Below, one piece after another: positions 1 to 12,000 of a stretch of DNA of 64,000 nt. Location of the stretch: contig BDSL01000081.1 in NCBI GenBank assembly GCA_003116995.1, forward strand, positions 293,501 to 357,500, written 5' to 3'. The notes under the pieces are model-generated. The model worked only from the letters and a program-made list of their open reading frames with translations. It had not been told where the DNA came from and did no database searches. The first letter of the stretch is position 1, and each line of letters begins with the position of its first letter. This DNA is from Yamagishiella unicocca (Eukaryota; Chlorophyta; Chlorophyceae; Chlamydomonadales; Volvocaceae). The position numbers and the translations under genes were made by a program.

Positions 1-3000
1 CGGCCGGGTCGCAGCTGGTGCAGCGCTTCGAGGATCTGTCTGAGAAGATGCGGGCTGCGGTTGTGAAGGAGAAGCTGCAGCAGGTGGGTGTTGCATTGCC
101 TAGGTGGAGGAGGTCAAACACCAATGGGTGGGGAGCAGGCGCCGCTTACCAATTTGGCGCAGAAAACACGTGAAATGATTATAGCGATAGAAGAAAGTGG
201 CGAGCACAGCAGCACACGCAATCGTCATGCGCCGCGGCCCAGACACCGCTAGGGGAAGATCAGAAGGCCACGCGAGATATGACCTGGTTGTGTCTGCAGA
301 CGTTGCCATAAATGATCAACTAAACATTTCTCAGATTCGGAACGCCGGACAGTACGTAGCTGCGGCGGATAAAGTGCCAGTGCCGGCGCAATGCGTGCAG
401 CAAACGAGCTGCACCTGATTCTGCTGCACGTTCTTCCGGCCGCTGCACCCTCTGCCGCCTTCGCAGAAGCTCGTTGACGAGGGGGCGGCCGAGCTGCGTG
501 ACGCGAGCGTGAGCAGCACCCTGCCGCCTTCACCAGTGCCACAGACGGGGCAGCAGGGGCAGCAGCAGACCTACTGCAGCGGTGTGCTGCAGGGCCAGCT
601 GTTGGCCGGTCGCAACTTTACGACCAGCAAGGTTCTCTCCTGCCAGCCTTATGCCATCATCAAGTGAGGCTGTTGATGTAGACAGTTACGCAGGTCCGCG
701 GTCACGTTCACAACGCATACGTGTACGCTACGAATGAATGTGACACTACGATCCCTTGAAGGTTCGCATCGGACCCGACCTGACCTGCAGCAGGCCCCTG
801 GGCACCTAATGTAAGCTGCGCAAGTAACTGCCCCGACTGCCCATCGCGGCCATCAATGCATTCCCAGGTTGGACGGCAAGACAATCCCTACATCCACGCT
901 GCCGGCGATCAAAGCGCAGACCACGTTCATGTGGTGAGCGCCAAGACAGCATTTGTAGCGTGTTAAAATGGATTTTTAATCGTCGCTTGTTTTAGCGTAC
1001 GGGGTGACGCAGCGGCGCTGCACATACATACCGAGCAGCTCGGACAACTGTTAATCCTCCTGCGAGCATTCGCGCCTTTGCCGTACATGAACATCCGGAG
1101 CTGCTTGTAGCGGCTGGCAAGCTGTTCCGGGCTGGTCGCCGTACTCGAGGTAATGCTCCCAACGCCGGCTGTATGTGACGCAGGAACTTTAAGTTCAAGC
1201 TCGACGTGCCGGCCAGGCTGCTGATCGAGGATGCGACGCTGGAATTAGAGGTGAGGGCGAAGCCTGGCCGGCGACGCGACCCTGGCTATCATGGGTCTGA
1301 GGGATGTACATTTATTAGGGTTTTGCCGCAGGGGCTTGGATGGGGCAAAGGACGGGTCTGACAGCGAGGCCCGTTAGTATAGGCGCGCACTGCCATCCAC
1401 AAGCGGACTCCCCCCCATTGCGTCACTTCGGCACTAAGCACGACTTCATGCGAACGTCTGAAAGCTTGCTGGCAGGGGGCAGGTATTTTTCCACAGACGG
1501 AAACCGACTAACTAACTCACACGGTGCGAAGATATGCGCCATTATGCCCAGGCTTGCGCCTCACCAGCCAAGCAGGACAGCATGGCTCCTAGCAGATTCG
1601 GCGTCGCATGACTACCACCGTAAACGAGCGCACCATGTTGAGGATCAAGCACTGTGGCTCAGTGCTCCGTCATGCGCGCAGCTCGCCCGCTCTGCATTTC
1701 CCTGGTTCCCTGACGTACGAGGGCAACCGCCTCTCCTGGCCCCATGCAATCAGGTGTATGAGAAGGCCCGCATCGGGCGCGACAAGTACCTTGGGACCGT
1801 CACCGTGCCCTTGCGCCAGGTCTGCATCCATACTCAGCTGCTTGCTGGAATCACCTCCAACCTGCTGACTGACCCAGCCGTGAACACCAGACACAAGATC
1901 ACCTGGTAAGGATCTGGGTGCGTACAGGTACTCGGTTGTCCCAGTCGGGTGTCGCAGTCGGGTGTTGCGTTTGTGAGTTTCACCTCCGAAGACTCGAGTG
2001 CGGGATGCTCACGCCGTGCTGCGTCATGTTGCGGGAGAGGAGCTTTACCCGCTAAAGCTCGCGTGCGGGGGTTGGGAAGGCTCTCCTACGCACGAACTCC
2101 CGGGACGCTCCGTTTACACTCAGGAGGGCTTTAAGCGTTCTGGGACTTTTGTGCCAGGTACCCCATTGAGAAGGTGGATTCGGGCAACAAATACAAGTGC
2201 CGTGGGGAGCTGCAGATGGCCCTCCATTTCAGCTCTGGAGCCCTGCCACAGCAGCTGCAGGTAGGGCTTGCACGCGCACTGTATCCATATTTCACGGTGG
2301 CTTGGAAAATAGTCATGCTGTGAGATTTGGGAATCGATAACGGGGCTTACATGGTTGGCCCTCTGCGTGACGGTGCCAAGACAGATGTAATACCAGAGCG
2401 GAAGAGCAGCGAAATACGTCGACCTAGACCCTGACGAGTATGGATGGCGCTAGCGCCTTTCTGCATCCGCTGTCATTACAGACAACACCTCGCCAACGTT
2501 ACCCGATGGAAAGCACGCCCTGGCCTATCCTGAGGTTGTCTTAGCGCTGCCATGATGATCGCCGCCATTTGACCGCACCACCGCTGCCACCTGCTTGCTG
2601 GCCCGACGCCAATTGCGACGCCAGCAGGTGCCCGAGCAGTCCAGCAAGTCCACCACCGGCAGCGCCGACGACAGCATATCGAACGCCTGCATGTCGCCGC
2701 TGCAGCAGGGCATCAACCGCGGTTCGGTTTCGGGCGGCGACGCGGCGATGCCCGGCCACCCGCTGGTCTCCAGAACCTGCGACATCTCCCTCGGTGTCCC
2801 AGTATCGTTCGCGGGAGCCGTGTCAGCGGGCGCCTGGTCGGCTGGCGGGGCCCAACCGGGGATCTCGGTGCCATCACAGGAGCCGGGCCCCCTGGAGCGC
2901 CCGGTTCCGGTTGAGGACGGACCTCAACGCAACGCCCTCCAACGCGCTTCGCCGGTGTGGAGCGCATCGGGCGCGCATGGAATGCAGCTGCCGATGGCAG

Positions 3001-3536
3001 CGCCGTCGACCGAGCACGCTGCCAAGCAGGACGGCGGCGAACCGCAGAGACAGCCCCTGGCGTCCACCTCGGCGGCCGTAGGAGTCGATAGGCAAGTGAA
3101 GGTGAAGAACATGTCGTCAGGGAACGCGACTGCAGCAGTTGCCGGTGCTGCGTCTGTCAGCAAGGTACCGGCCACCAAGCCGGTACAAGGCACGCCGAAG
3201 AAGAAGCGGCAGCGGCGCGTGTTGAGGTTCCTGCTGACGGTGGCGGGAGCCGCCCTGGCGTCAACAGGGGCCGTGGTATTGGGCCGCAAGCGTTTCGGCG
3301 TGGACCTGGTAGCCGAGTCCCGGCGGCTCGCCGTACAGTACGGCCAGATCACAGGGCGTACGATATCGATGTGGGCCCGGAGCGGCGGCAGCGCCGTCCA
3401 TGAGCGGACGGGCAAGCTGGCTGCAAGCCTGAGGCGCTGGCGCGCAGGTGGTAATTCTGGCGCGGCCAACAGCGCTGACGGAAGCGCCACGGTTGGCGTG
3501 GCAGCTGGGGAAGAGGCTGGCATCGCCAGCACCTAA
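1..3536 (+). CDS. C2-domain membrane protein, 3' part (partial)
   Basis: Seven exons join in phase: 1-83, 467-663, 868-933, 1184-1250, 1754-1905, 2158-2260 and 2625-3536 (or from 2628). They give 525 residues and a stop at 3534-3536; the first exon continues upstream of the window. After a helical stretch (QLVQRFEDLSEKM) comes a C2-like fold spread over exons 2-6: GVLQGQLLAGRNF, PYAIIKLDGK, TFMWNFKFKLDV, ATLELEVYEKARIGRD, KYLGTVTVPL and GELQMALHF. Few of the usual calcium-binding Asp residues are visible, so calcium binding is doubtful. The last exon is low-complexity, then basic (KKKRQRR) followed by a hydrophobic span (VLRFLLTVAGAALASTGAVV) about 100 residues from the end, suggesting a membrane anchor. 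C2 domains usually bind phospholipids or proteins. A lipid- or membrane-associated role is inference; the exact family is not recognised. The gene is convergent with VPS13. Confidence 0.72.
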
Positions 3537-3738
3537 ATGTCAATCAATGTTCCTCGTTTCCTCGGCTGCTTGTTGGTATCCATGGGTCCGTCATGAAGGC
3601 GCGCACATGCGGTTTCCCAGCGCGTACTAGCCACACTCGCACTCGCAAGTGGCGTGGGGAGGGCCTTATGACTTTCAGAGGGGCATCGGGGTCCTTGAGT
3701 CGCAACGTCTTGGGCTTGTGTGACAGCCCTACGCACCA

Positions 3739-3885
3739 GTCGAGCCCTTGATCGTGCAGATGCAAGTGTTGTTATTATTTATGTTCCTCGCTATGGCTCG
3801 GAGCAGTATCTTTCGAGCCCGTGGTCATGCAGATGCAAGTGTTGTTATTATGTCTCGCTATGGCTCGGGGCAGGCTCGGTGTAGG
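3739..3885. repeat. Imperfect tandem duplication, about 75 bp x2
   Basis: Two adjacent copies starting near 3739 and 3815 share gagccc..tgcagatgcaag, then tgttgttatta and cgctatggctcgg. They lie just downstream of the C2 gene stop, probably in its 3' untranslated region. Confidence 0.75.
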
Positions 3886-5021
3886 CTCATCTGTCGTGTG
3901 GATCGCGCCAAGGGCAGATGCTCGTCCGTCCTCCAGTCAGACCCCGTCGCCGGTATGTAGTATGTACATAGCACAGGCAATCGGGGTTTGATGTCGTCGC
4001 GGCGAGCTGTCGCGTTCTTAATGTTATTATCATTGCGTTACGTCCTTTCTGGATGAAGGCAGGAGTTTCGTAGCTTTTGAGGTAGCTTTAGGAAGCGTCC
4101 CTGCAGGCTTCGGGAAGCTGTCCATCAGGTTCCGAAGCTTGGGGCTCAAGGATGGCGGCCCGTACGGCAGGCTGCCACTTTCAGACAGCAGGTCGCCATC
4201 ACGTTCACTTTATGGCCCTCCAAACTGGGTCGATTCCACAGGCATTTGTTAAAGCACGACGGAGGCGGCAGTGCCCTAGCGTCCTTGAGTTTGGTTCGAT
4301 TTCATGACTTCGGGGCGAGCTACCTGTCACTTGAACGTTCCGAGCGAGAGCGAGTTCGAGATGTCGCCAGGCCGCTGCTTGTCCGGTGTATTTCGCTGTC
4401 CCATGGTATGTCGTACAAACTGGCACTGCTGCCGCTTTGGAAAGACTGTTACTGGTACTACGCATGTGGTTGTGCGGTGTGAGGCACCGCCCGCCTTTCT
4501 GAGGGCCTCTGAAACGTGGTAACCCCCAAGGCGTGTTTTTTGTTGCGTCGCCCGTTTGCAATGTGCAGGTGGTTCAGGCAGCCCTCGGCTGCTACAGCTG
4601 TCGCAGCGAGCTCTCTGCTACCAAACAAATAGGACAACAGTTGGAATGTTTTTGGGTCTCAGGTGGGGGCCGTCTGCTCGGCTTGCTGAGGCGCTCTGCT
4701 GGTTGCTCTGGCGGAGGGGCTGCTTGGGCTGCAGGTTGGTGTACTGCTGATAGGGGGGCTTTTGAGCTACTCCCCCTGGGTGGTTGGTGCCGCTGTTTGT
4801 TCACTGGGCCCTAGGTTGGGGTTTCTTGTGGTTTGCCATATCACGATCGACCGGTTTGTTCTTCTTCCTGCGTCTCTTTCAGTGTCAGGCAATGCGCCCG
4901 ATGGCTCTACCGCACTGTCTGGGGCCCACAGTAACAGTTATTACTAACAGCAGGATGCCGTATGGAAATAGGACATGGTCGGGCAGAAGGTGATGCTAAT
5001 GTGGTTGAAAGTCGATGGCAT

Positions 5022-5026
5022 TGTAA
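5022..5026 (+). terminator. Candidate poly(A) signal TGTAA for the C2 gene
   Basis: First TGTAA on the plus strand after the stop at 3536. TGTAA is the usual Chlamydomonas polyadenylation signal. The implied 3' untranslated region of about 1.5 kb is long, so the assignment is weak. Confidence 0.25.
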
Positions 5027-6734
5027 TCGTAAGTGGCGGTGGGAGGCTGGCTGTATGCACGTAACATAGGCTGGCCACGAGTCGCACCGGACTTTTCCAG
5101 TAGGAGTCAATGTTACAGTGTGCTCCAGACCAAGTAGGAGAGAGCATCACCGAGCGACCACGGCGGCAAAGAAAGGAAGTAAAGAAGCGCCGCCAGGCAA
5201 ACCACCCAACCCTTTCATGCCCTAGCACCAGTGTATAGCCTTTTCGCGGGCATTAGTCAGGGTATCGGCGCGCTCTGGATCCGTGAATCCACAGCGCGCC
5301 GGTTGGTAGTAGTATTTGTCACGTTGGGCTCCAGACCAACCTGACACTGAAGGAGACAAGAGAGACAGAAGCCCAACCGCACCGTAACAAAGGCAAACCA
5401 CCACGGTACCAGCCAACATTCCAGAGGCAAAGACAGCAGCAGCCAGCACCCCAGGGGGAATTAGCGCTGTAGGCTCCTCTATCGGGAATCGTCCACCAAC
5501 GCACCTTGCAGACCCGCAACCGATGAACCAGTGGAGCACCCCCACGACACAACCAGAATAACTGCCCGCCTCTCATCCCGGAAACAAGCACCCGTGTGAA
5601 CACGGAAAACAAGAAGCAAGGGGGAGAACCCTGCCCCCTCGTAGCTGGGGCAAATCGCGACCCCGCAGACACGTCGTCCGGCCCTTCTCACACAAGGCGA
5701 CCGGCAATAACCCGCAGGAAAGGTGGGTGTGAAATACCTCGTGAGTGCGTTGTTCGGAACGATGCATTGGTACTAAGTAGCGGATTTCGTCTTGTATTGC
5801 CTGATAGCTTACGGCTGTCAGTGGTAGCTGGCTCACAATCGAAGCAGGATGGATTTGGTGCGCACATCGGGCCCACTAAGCCCACTTAGCACGGCGGGAT
5901 GGCACCTCTGGCATTCCTTGTCGTGCTCATCGTATCCTCTCGCACAAGATGCCCAGTTACAGACATGTAACGACAGCAGTGCCGAGCATCTGTTGCCCCG
6001 CAAGTAGCGGTGCAGCTGTGGGCCGGGCGTGCAGCCGGGAGTCAGGTATTAGTATATGTTAGGTATCCCCGGGTCAGCATCCGGAAGAGGTAGCGACTTG
6101 CGCCGCTCAATCTGTTTGCGGCTGTGTCTATAATCTGGTCAGTTGTAGCCTGCTGGGCGCTTTCGAAAGCGTACGGATCAGGCCTGGACTCGGCCAGCCA
6201 GGTAACCACAACTGCAGCCTGGTGTTAGGCCAGTGTCCGCGGCAGCCGAAGACTGCTGTGGCACATTACAAACTGATGACGGAAAAAGCAATACCCATTT
6301 AATAATGATAGACATGTTCAAGTTAGAGACGTCGTTCTGTACGCACGTAGCGTTTTAGCTGTACACTGTCTCGCTGTGTGTAGCTCCAGTCAGACGCCGT
6401 CCCCGCGGTCCCGGCCGCTCACGAGCAATGGCTGGACGGGGTACACGTCCACGGAGTAACATGAGCGTACCTTCATGAGGCGATGACCCGTTCTGATCGC
6501 CGCATGGAAGGGGGTGCCCCAGCCCCTCTGTGCCCTTCATCCTAGCAGGTACACCCCCCTCGGCCCCTGGTGGTGTGCCCCTCCTCCAGGGTACGTCCAT
6601 CGTTACAATCAGCAATGGGAGTCGAGGCCTCAGCTGGCCCGCATGCGTGCGAACCACATACAACATCCCCCAAAACATCTAGCACGCAAAGCTGGTGTCC
6701 GCTGGCCTCTGATGCCGCCAATCCCCCCGGGATC

Positions 6735-6739
6735 TTACA
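6735..6739 (-). terminator. Candidate poly(A) signal TGTAA for VPS13
   Basis: First TGTAA on the minus strand after the VPS13 stop, about 710 bp downstream, a typical 3' untranslated length for volvocine algae. A second copy lies at 6603-6607. Confidence 0.4.
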
Positions 6740-7450
6740 CGCTGGACGTACGGCAACCGTTATTCCGCAACAAAGCATATGTACAACTCAACGTGCGCAA
6801 CGTCCAACCGACTCTGCTCGTCGTGAGCAGGCCTGGACCACCTCCCCCCCCCCCGTCCCCCCCCCAACACCTCGCACCCGCATGCAAAGGCGGGCTCCTA
6901 TCCTGACACACGTGCGTTCTCAACCTACGCTGTCCTAGGGCTGAAAGCCCTCGCTGAACCGTTTGTTGGACCATAGACCTCAGGGGCGAACCCTCCACAT
7001 CCCTGGAGCTAACAACATATCCAGCGCATCAAATCCATGACCAGGCCTCAGCAGCGGGCTGCGACCGGCAGGTGGCGACTCTGCCCACACACCCAACCGG
7101 GCCACCCCGCTGGGGTCCACCCTACAAACAGCTCCCCCCAGCCAGGGCAGCTACCGCCACCTCACTCGCACACCGTGAGGGCACCTGATCCGGCCGGTGC
7201 GGGTGCATGCTCTCAACCTCGACCTGCCTGCCTGGCTGGCTGGCTGGATGGCGCTGCCGGGCCGTGTTACGTGCAGTGCGGGGGGCATCGTCCCTCGCTC
7301 CACTCCGATAACTTGCCCCCCTTCCCCCCGCTGCTGCTGCTGCTACCCTGCCGCTGCTCTGCTACCCTGCGCCCCCCTTCCTCCCCCCTTCCTCCCGCTG
7401 CTGCTGCTCTGCTACCCTGCCATCCTCAGCAACTCCGCCTACCTAGAAAG

Positions 7451-9087
7451 CTAGAACACCGCTTCCCGCACCAGGTACGGCGCCGGCTTTCCGTCGCCCT
7501 TGACCGCCACGAACGTCCCCGCCGCGCTGGCCACCTGCCACACGCTGCAGCGCCAGTAGGAGTTGTCGCTGCTGCCGCCCGACCACACCGGCGCGTCGGA
7601 CAGGGTGCGGCCCGGGCTCAGCAGGTCGCGCCGCAGGCAGCGCACCACCCCCAGCGGCGGCTCCTCGATCTCCGGCCAGGCCACGCAGCCCATCTCGGCG
7701 TAACCCCGCGGCGGCACCGGGCGCCACAGCGTGATGGGCGGGTTCGCGCTGTCCCGGAAGATGAGGGTGTAGCCGACCGGCGGGGCCAGCCGGGGGACCT
7801 CGCTGGCGGGGGCGTCACCGCTGCCGCTTGCGTTGACGGCGGCGGCGGCCAGGGCGGGGGCGTCCTTGTACATGCGCACGGGCCGCGCAGGAGGCTCGCG
7901 ACCTGGAAGGCGGGGGAGGGCATAACAGCCGGTTACACGACGTGAGTATAGTAGTTACCACATTGTCTTGCAAAGGGGCTGCCGGCGGGTGCATGGGGTG
8001 CACGTATCAGTCGGTGAGGTGGGTAAGCAAGGTGGGGGCTGCCGCCGGGAGGGGATCGCTGCAGCCCCCCTCCACACCCCACACCCCACAGCAGTCCCAT
8101 GATTGGGTCGCATCGCGCAGCAGCGGCCCGCAGCAACCCACCCGAGACGGCCACGTCGCCCAGGATGACGTAGCCGGGCGGACCCACGGGTCGCCAGATG
8201 GACGCGGAGCGGCCTCCTGACGCCCTGCTGCCGGTGGCCGCCCACACCATCCGGTACTCCTGACTCAGCATGGTGTCCGGCAGTACGGCACCGACCGAGT
8301 GGGACGGGGGTTGTCCCTGCTGCTGCTGTGAGGAGGAGGATGCGGACTGTGAGGGGGTCCGGCCGCTGGGGCCGCCAGCAGGGCCGGCCATCGCCACCGC
8401 CGCAGCTACCTGCGGCTGGTTGTCCCGCCAGCCCCTCTCCTGCTGTCTGAGCAGCAGGTAGCACCGGTAGCGGACCTCCTGCAGCCGGGACAGGACCTCG
8501 GAGGCCTGGGAGGTGCCGGGCCTGGGGGGGGAAACGGGCGGGAGGGGCCCAGAGGGGGTGGCAGCGGGGAAGTGAGGGAGGGAGGGGAACGGAACGAAAG
8601 CAGAGGAGGTGAGATGCGGCCGGGGTGGGGGAGGAGGGGAGGTGGGGAGTGCGAGGCCGGGGGAAAGTACCGAGACTGAAGGGTACTGCACAATCCCAGA
8701 CCTCTTTAACTCGCCACACAACCACGCACTCTCGCTGCATACAACTGGCACGACGCTGGATGGCAGCTGGGCCTCCCACTCACGTGCAGTACACGTCGTA
8801 CAGCAGTTGGTCGTCATCGGCCCGTTGCTTCCGGTGCAGCAGCAGTCCGTCGGCGGGCAGGGTGGCGGAGGCGGGAGCCGTCACCGTCGCCACTGCCGCC
8901 GCCGCCGCTGCCGCCGCTGCCCGGCCTTGTTGCAGCTGCTGCGTCTGCTGCTGCTTGTGCCAGGCGAGCTCGGCCGACAGCATCTCGGGCCAGGGCAGGT
9001 GCCACAGCACCACCGCATCCCCCGCGGGCACCTCCGTCACGTTGGACACCTCGCCGGAGAGGACACTGGACTGCAGCGCCACGAACT
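7451..9087 (-). other. VPS13: VPS13 section 6: C-terminal tail with two WRP-x-GY repeats (exons 60-62, residues 5664-6041)
   Basis: Exons: 9087-8784, 8521-8142, 7902-7451. After a helical linker (LAWHKQQQTQQLQQG plus an Ala run) come SIWRPVGPPGYVILGDVAV, split by intron 61, and ITLWRPVPPRGYAEMGCVAW, followed by PPLGVVRCLRRDLL and WRCSVWQVASAAGTFVAV. These are the same Vps62/DUF946-type units as in section 3. The frame ends at TAG 7451-7453. Confidence 0.85.
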
Positions 9088-12000
9088 CTGCGGCGGAGAG
9101 GGCGGCAGCGAGGAAACCCACGGAGGGTGGTTGGGTGGGTGGTTGGATGGTTGGTTGGTTGGTTGGTTGGTTGGTTGGCTGGTTGGTTGGTTGGGGTGGG
9201 TGGGTGGCGGCGAGGACCGCACAACGGGCTGGGGCAGACTGGGCTAGACAGCTGTGTGGCAGCCACCACTGCTCCGGAAGCAACACCGGTGGACTAAACG
9301 CGGTGGCGAAGTCAGCTACCTCATACTATAGCGGTTGCAGCAGGAGATGATGCAGGAGCGCCTTCTCGCCCCTTACCACCCCGTACCACGGGCCACGGTC
9401 CCGGATACCAACCCCGCCACCTCCTCCCCACCCGCCCACTCGTTCCCACCCCCCTACCGGGGGTTCTTTTCTGTACCCCTTTTCTGTACCCCCCCCCCCG
9501 TCTGTTCTAAACGGTCTTTTCTGGCATCCATGGGTCTTCCTCGACACCCCCCCCACCTGGCGCCTGCATCATGAGCACCCTGCGGTCCGTGATGAGCAGC
9601 ACCGCCGCGCCGGGCAGCACCCAGTGCTCCTCGTAGCGGTCCCGCCGCAGGTCGGGGCGGCCGAGCCCCGCCGCCCGCACGGAGGGCAGCGAGCTCACCA
9701 GGCTGAGGCCGCTGAGGGCGCCGCTGAGGGCGCTGGGGCGGAGGTCGGAAGCGCCGCCGCCGCCGAAGCCCTGGGACCCCTGGCCGCCGCCCTTGCCCGA
9801 GGGGCTCAGCCAGGAGGCCACCGAGTAGAGCAGCGCCTGGCCCAGGGCGGGGTGCAGGCTGAAGGGGCGCAGCACGTTGTCGCCTGAGGGTTGGAGGGAG
9901 GGGGGGAAGGTTGGGAAAGGGTTGGAGGATTGAAAACCGTGAGCCAGAGATAAGGGTTTTAGGGTTTTAGAGATTCGGATAAGGTTTTACGGTTTTAGGG
10001 ATTTGACGGGAATCCCGAGTGTAGTTTCGCCTGCCGACACCACGTCGCGTTCCTTCTTTTGCTCGCGCTCGCGCACACGAAACAGCGCAACACGAGCCCA
10101 GTCCCCTGCACCCGCGGCCCTCGCAGCTCCTACGCCCCCTCAGCCGCCACCCCCAGCCGCACCTGTGAAAGGCCGCTGCAGCCTCTTGCGCCCCACCCCC
10201 TGCCTCCGGGCGCCAGTGGCCCCCACCACCGCCCCCGTGATGTTGCGCCGGGTGGCATCCACGCCCTCCGTCACCTTGCTCACGGCCGCCAGGGCGCTGC
10301 TGACAGGCTGTACGGCGGCGCCCACGAGCCCCTGTACGACAGCGGGTGATGGAGGGTTTGAGGTTTGCCGCCAAGGGTTGGGAGGTGGGGCCTGGCCCGA
10401 ATGAGAGGGATGGCGAAGGCAGCAGGTGAGGAGCATGGGTGTGAAAGAGACCTGGAGTAGCCAAGCCCTGTCGTACCGTCGTACGTCGTACTGTCGTACA
10501 GTTGTATAACGGCTCCACGGTATCGTAGCGGTGTAGCACCGAATGTGTGGCACGTGCCGGTTTCAGCTATCGGTTGACGCCATCCCAAGAGGGCCCTACG
10601 TGCGTTACTCCCCACCCAACCTGCGACCCTGCCACCATCGCAGCCCCCGTCACAAATAAACTGGGTGATCCAAGCTACCCGCCCCTCCCCAACCCCAACC
10701 CTAAAACCCAAAACCTTTCTCCCACCTTTGCGAGGCCTCCGAAGAATCCCGACACCCCTCCCTGCTCCGCCCCCTCCACCGGCTTTGTGATGATGCCCGT
10801 GGCGCCCTTGAGCAGCCCCCGGGCGATAAGCCGCCCGCCCTCCATCACCCCGCCCTGCAGGTTGCGGATCTGGGAGCAGAAGGGGGGAGGGGACGCGGGG
10901 ACAGGCGCGGTGTGAGGGAGGGGGAAGAGGGCGATGATGGAAGAGCTCAGCGTGATGGTGGTGGTGGTGGTGGTGGTGGTGGTGGTGGCGATCGGGCACT
11001 TAAAAGAGTCAACAGCTGAAGGTGATAGGCCGCTGTGCCGCGCAAATGGCGGACGACGCGCGAACCACCCCTCGCTGCCTCCTCCGCTGCCGCCCTCCCT
11101 CCCCTCCCGCGGCTCCCTCCCTCCCTCCCTCCCTCCGTCGCTCCAGTGCTCACCTCGCTGCTGCTCCCTCCGTCGCCGCCCCCTCCGTTGCCGCCACCTC
11201 CCGCTCCTCGGCCGCCTCCGCCCCCCCCTCCGGGGCTGCCACCGTCCCTGGCCAGCTGCGCCACGCCCGCGGACGACACCGCCAGCACCTTGGACAGGCC
11301 GCCCATAAGGCCCGCGCTGCGCAGCACCGCCAGCGCCATGGAGAAGAGCCGCTCCTGGGGGGTGCCGTACGGACGAGCACGTAGGGAAAGGATAGGAAAA
11401 ACAACGCAGGATAGGGATGCGAGACGTCGATGTGCTATCAAAGGGGGCATCCAGGTGGTGCCTGGGGCGCAGTAATCTGAGGGCTCGGGCCCTGTGTGAG
11501 CTACACGTGTGGAGGGGTGGGTTGAGACCCGCTGGGTGGCGCGAGCCCGATCTGTCTGTCTCAGTGATCATAGAATCACCAGGACCGGATCCGAGCCGCA
11601 TGACCGAGTAATGTACGCAACCCGATGATGCCGTTACATCGCCACGTAAGGCTGTGGTTGTGGTCTTAATCCTTCAGGTTAGGGACGTATTCCGTTGTAA
11701 CCTTCCGATTGCCCGAGCTCCCTGATCTCAACCGCTTGACCCCCGAGGTGGCGGAAATACACCGTTACACGTCATGGGTAAACCCCGAGGTGGCGGAAAT
11801 ACACCGTTACACGTCATGGGTAAACGCCGAGGGGGATTTCGAGGAAGACCCGTGGATGCTAGCAAAAAACGTTTTGAACCCCGAGGGGGGGGGAAAGACG
11901 GCGGGTGCGGGTGCGGTCCCCACCTGCAGCCGGTCGAACACCTTCTTCAGCAGCTCCGAGCGAGGCAGCCGCACCCGCTCCAGCTCGATGCCTGCGACCG

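Larger units (their letters stand above)
3537..7450. other. Intergenic region between convergent genes
   Basis: No open frame here shows conserved domain features or a coherent splice pattern. It should contain the 3' untranslated regions of the C2 gene (plus) and VPS13 (minus). Base composition is less GC-rich than the flanking genes from about 3.5 to 6.3 kb. Diverged inverted and direct repeats occur at 4640-5460 (see findings). Confidence 0.6.

Noticed and set aside
764..815. Extra exon of the C2 gene starting gttcgcatcggaccc
   Set aside because: It does not fit the phase of either neighbouring exon and hits a stop, whereas exon 467-663 joins 868-933 perfectly.
1820..1879. Micro-intron in C2 exon 5 (GTCTGC to CCCAG)
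   Set aside because: Removing it shifts the frame to an immediate stop. Read-through keeps the frame and the next junction.
5222..5545. Hydrophobic minus-strand frame of 107 residues
   Set aside because: Its hydrophobicity comes from diverged repeat sequence; no start context, splice partner or family resemblance.
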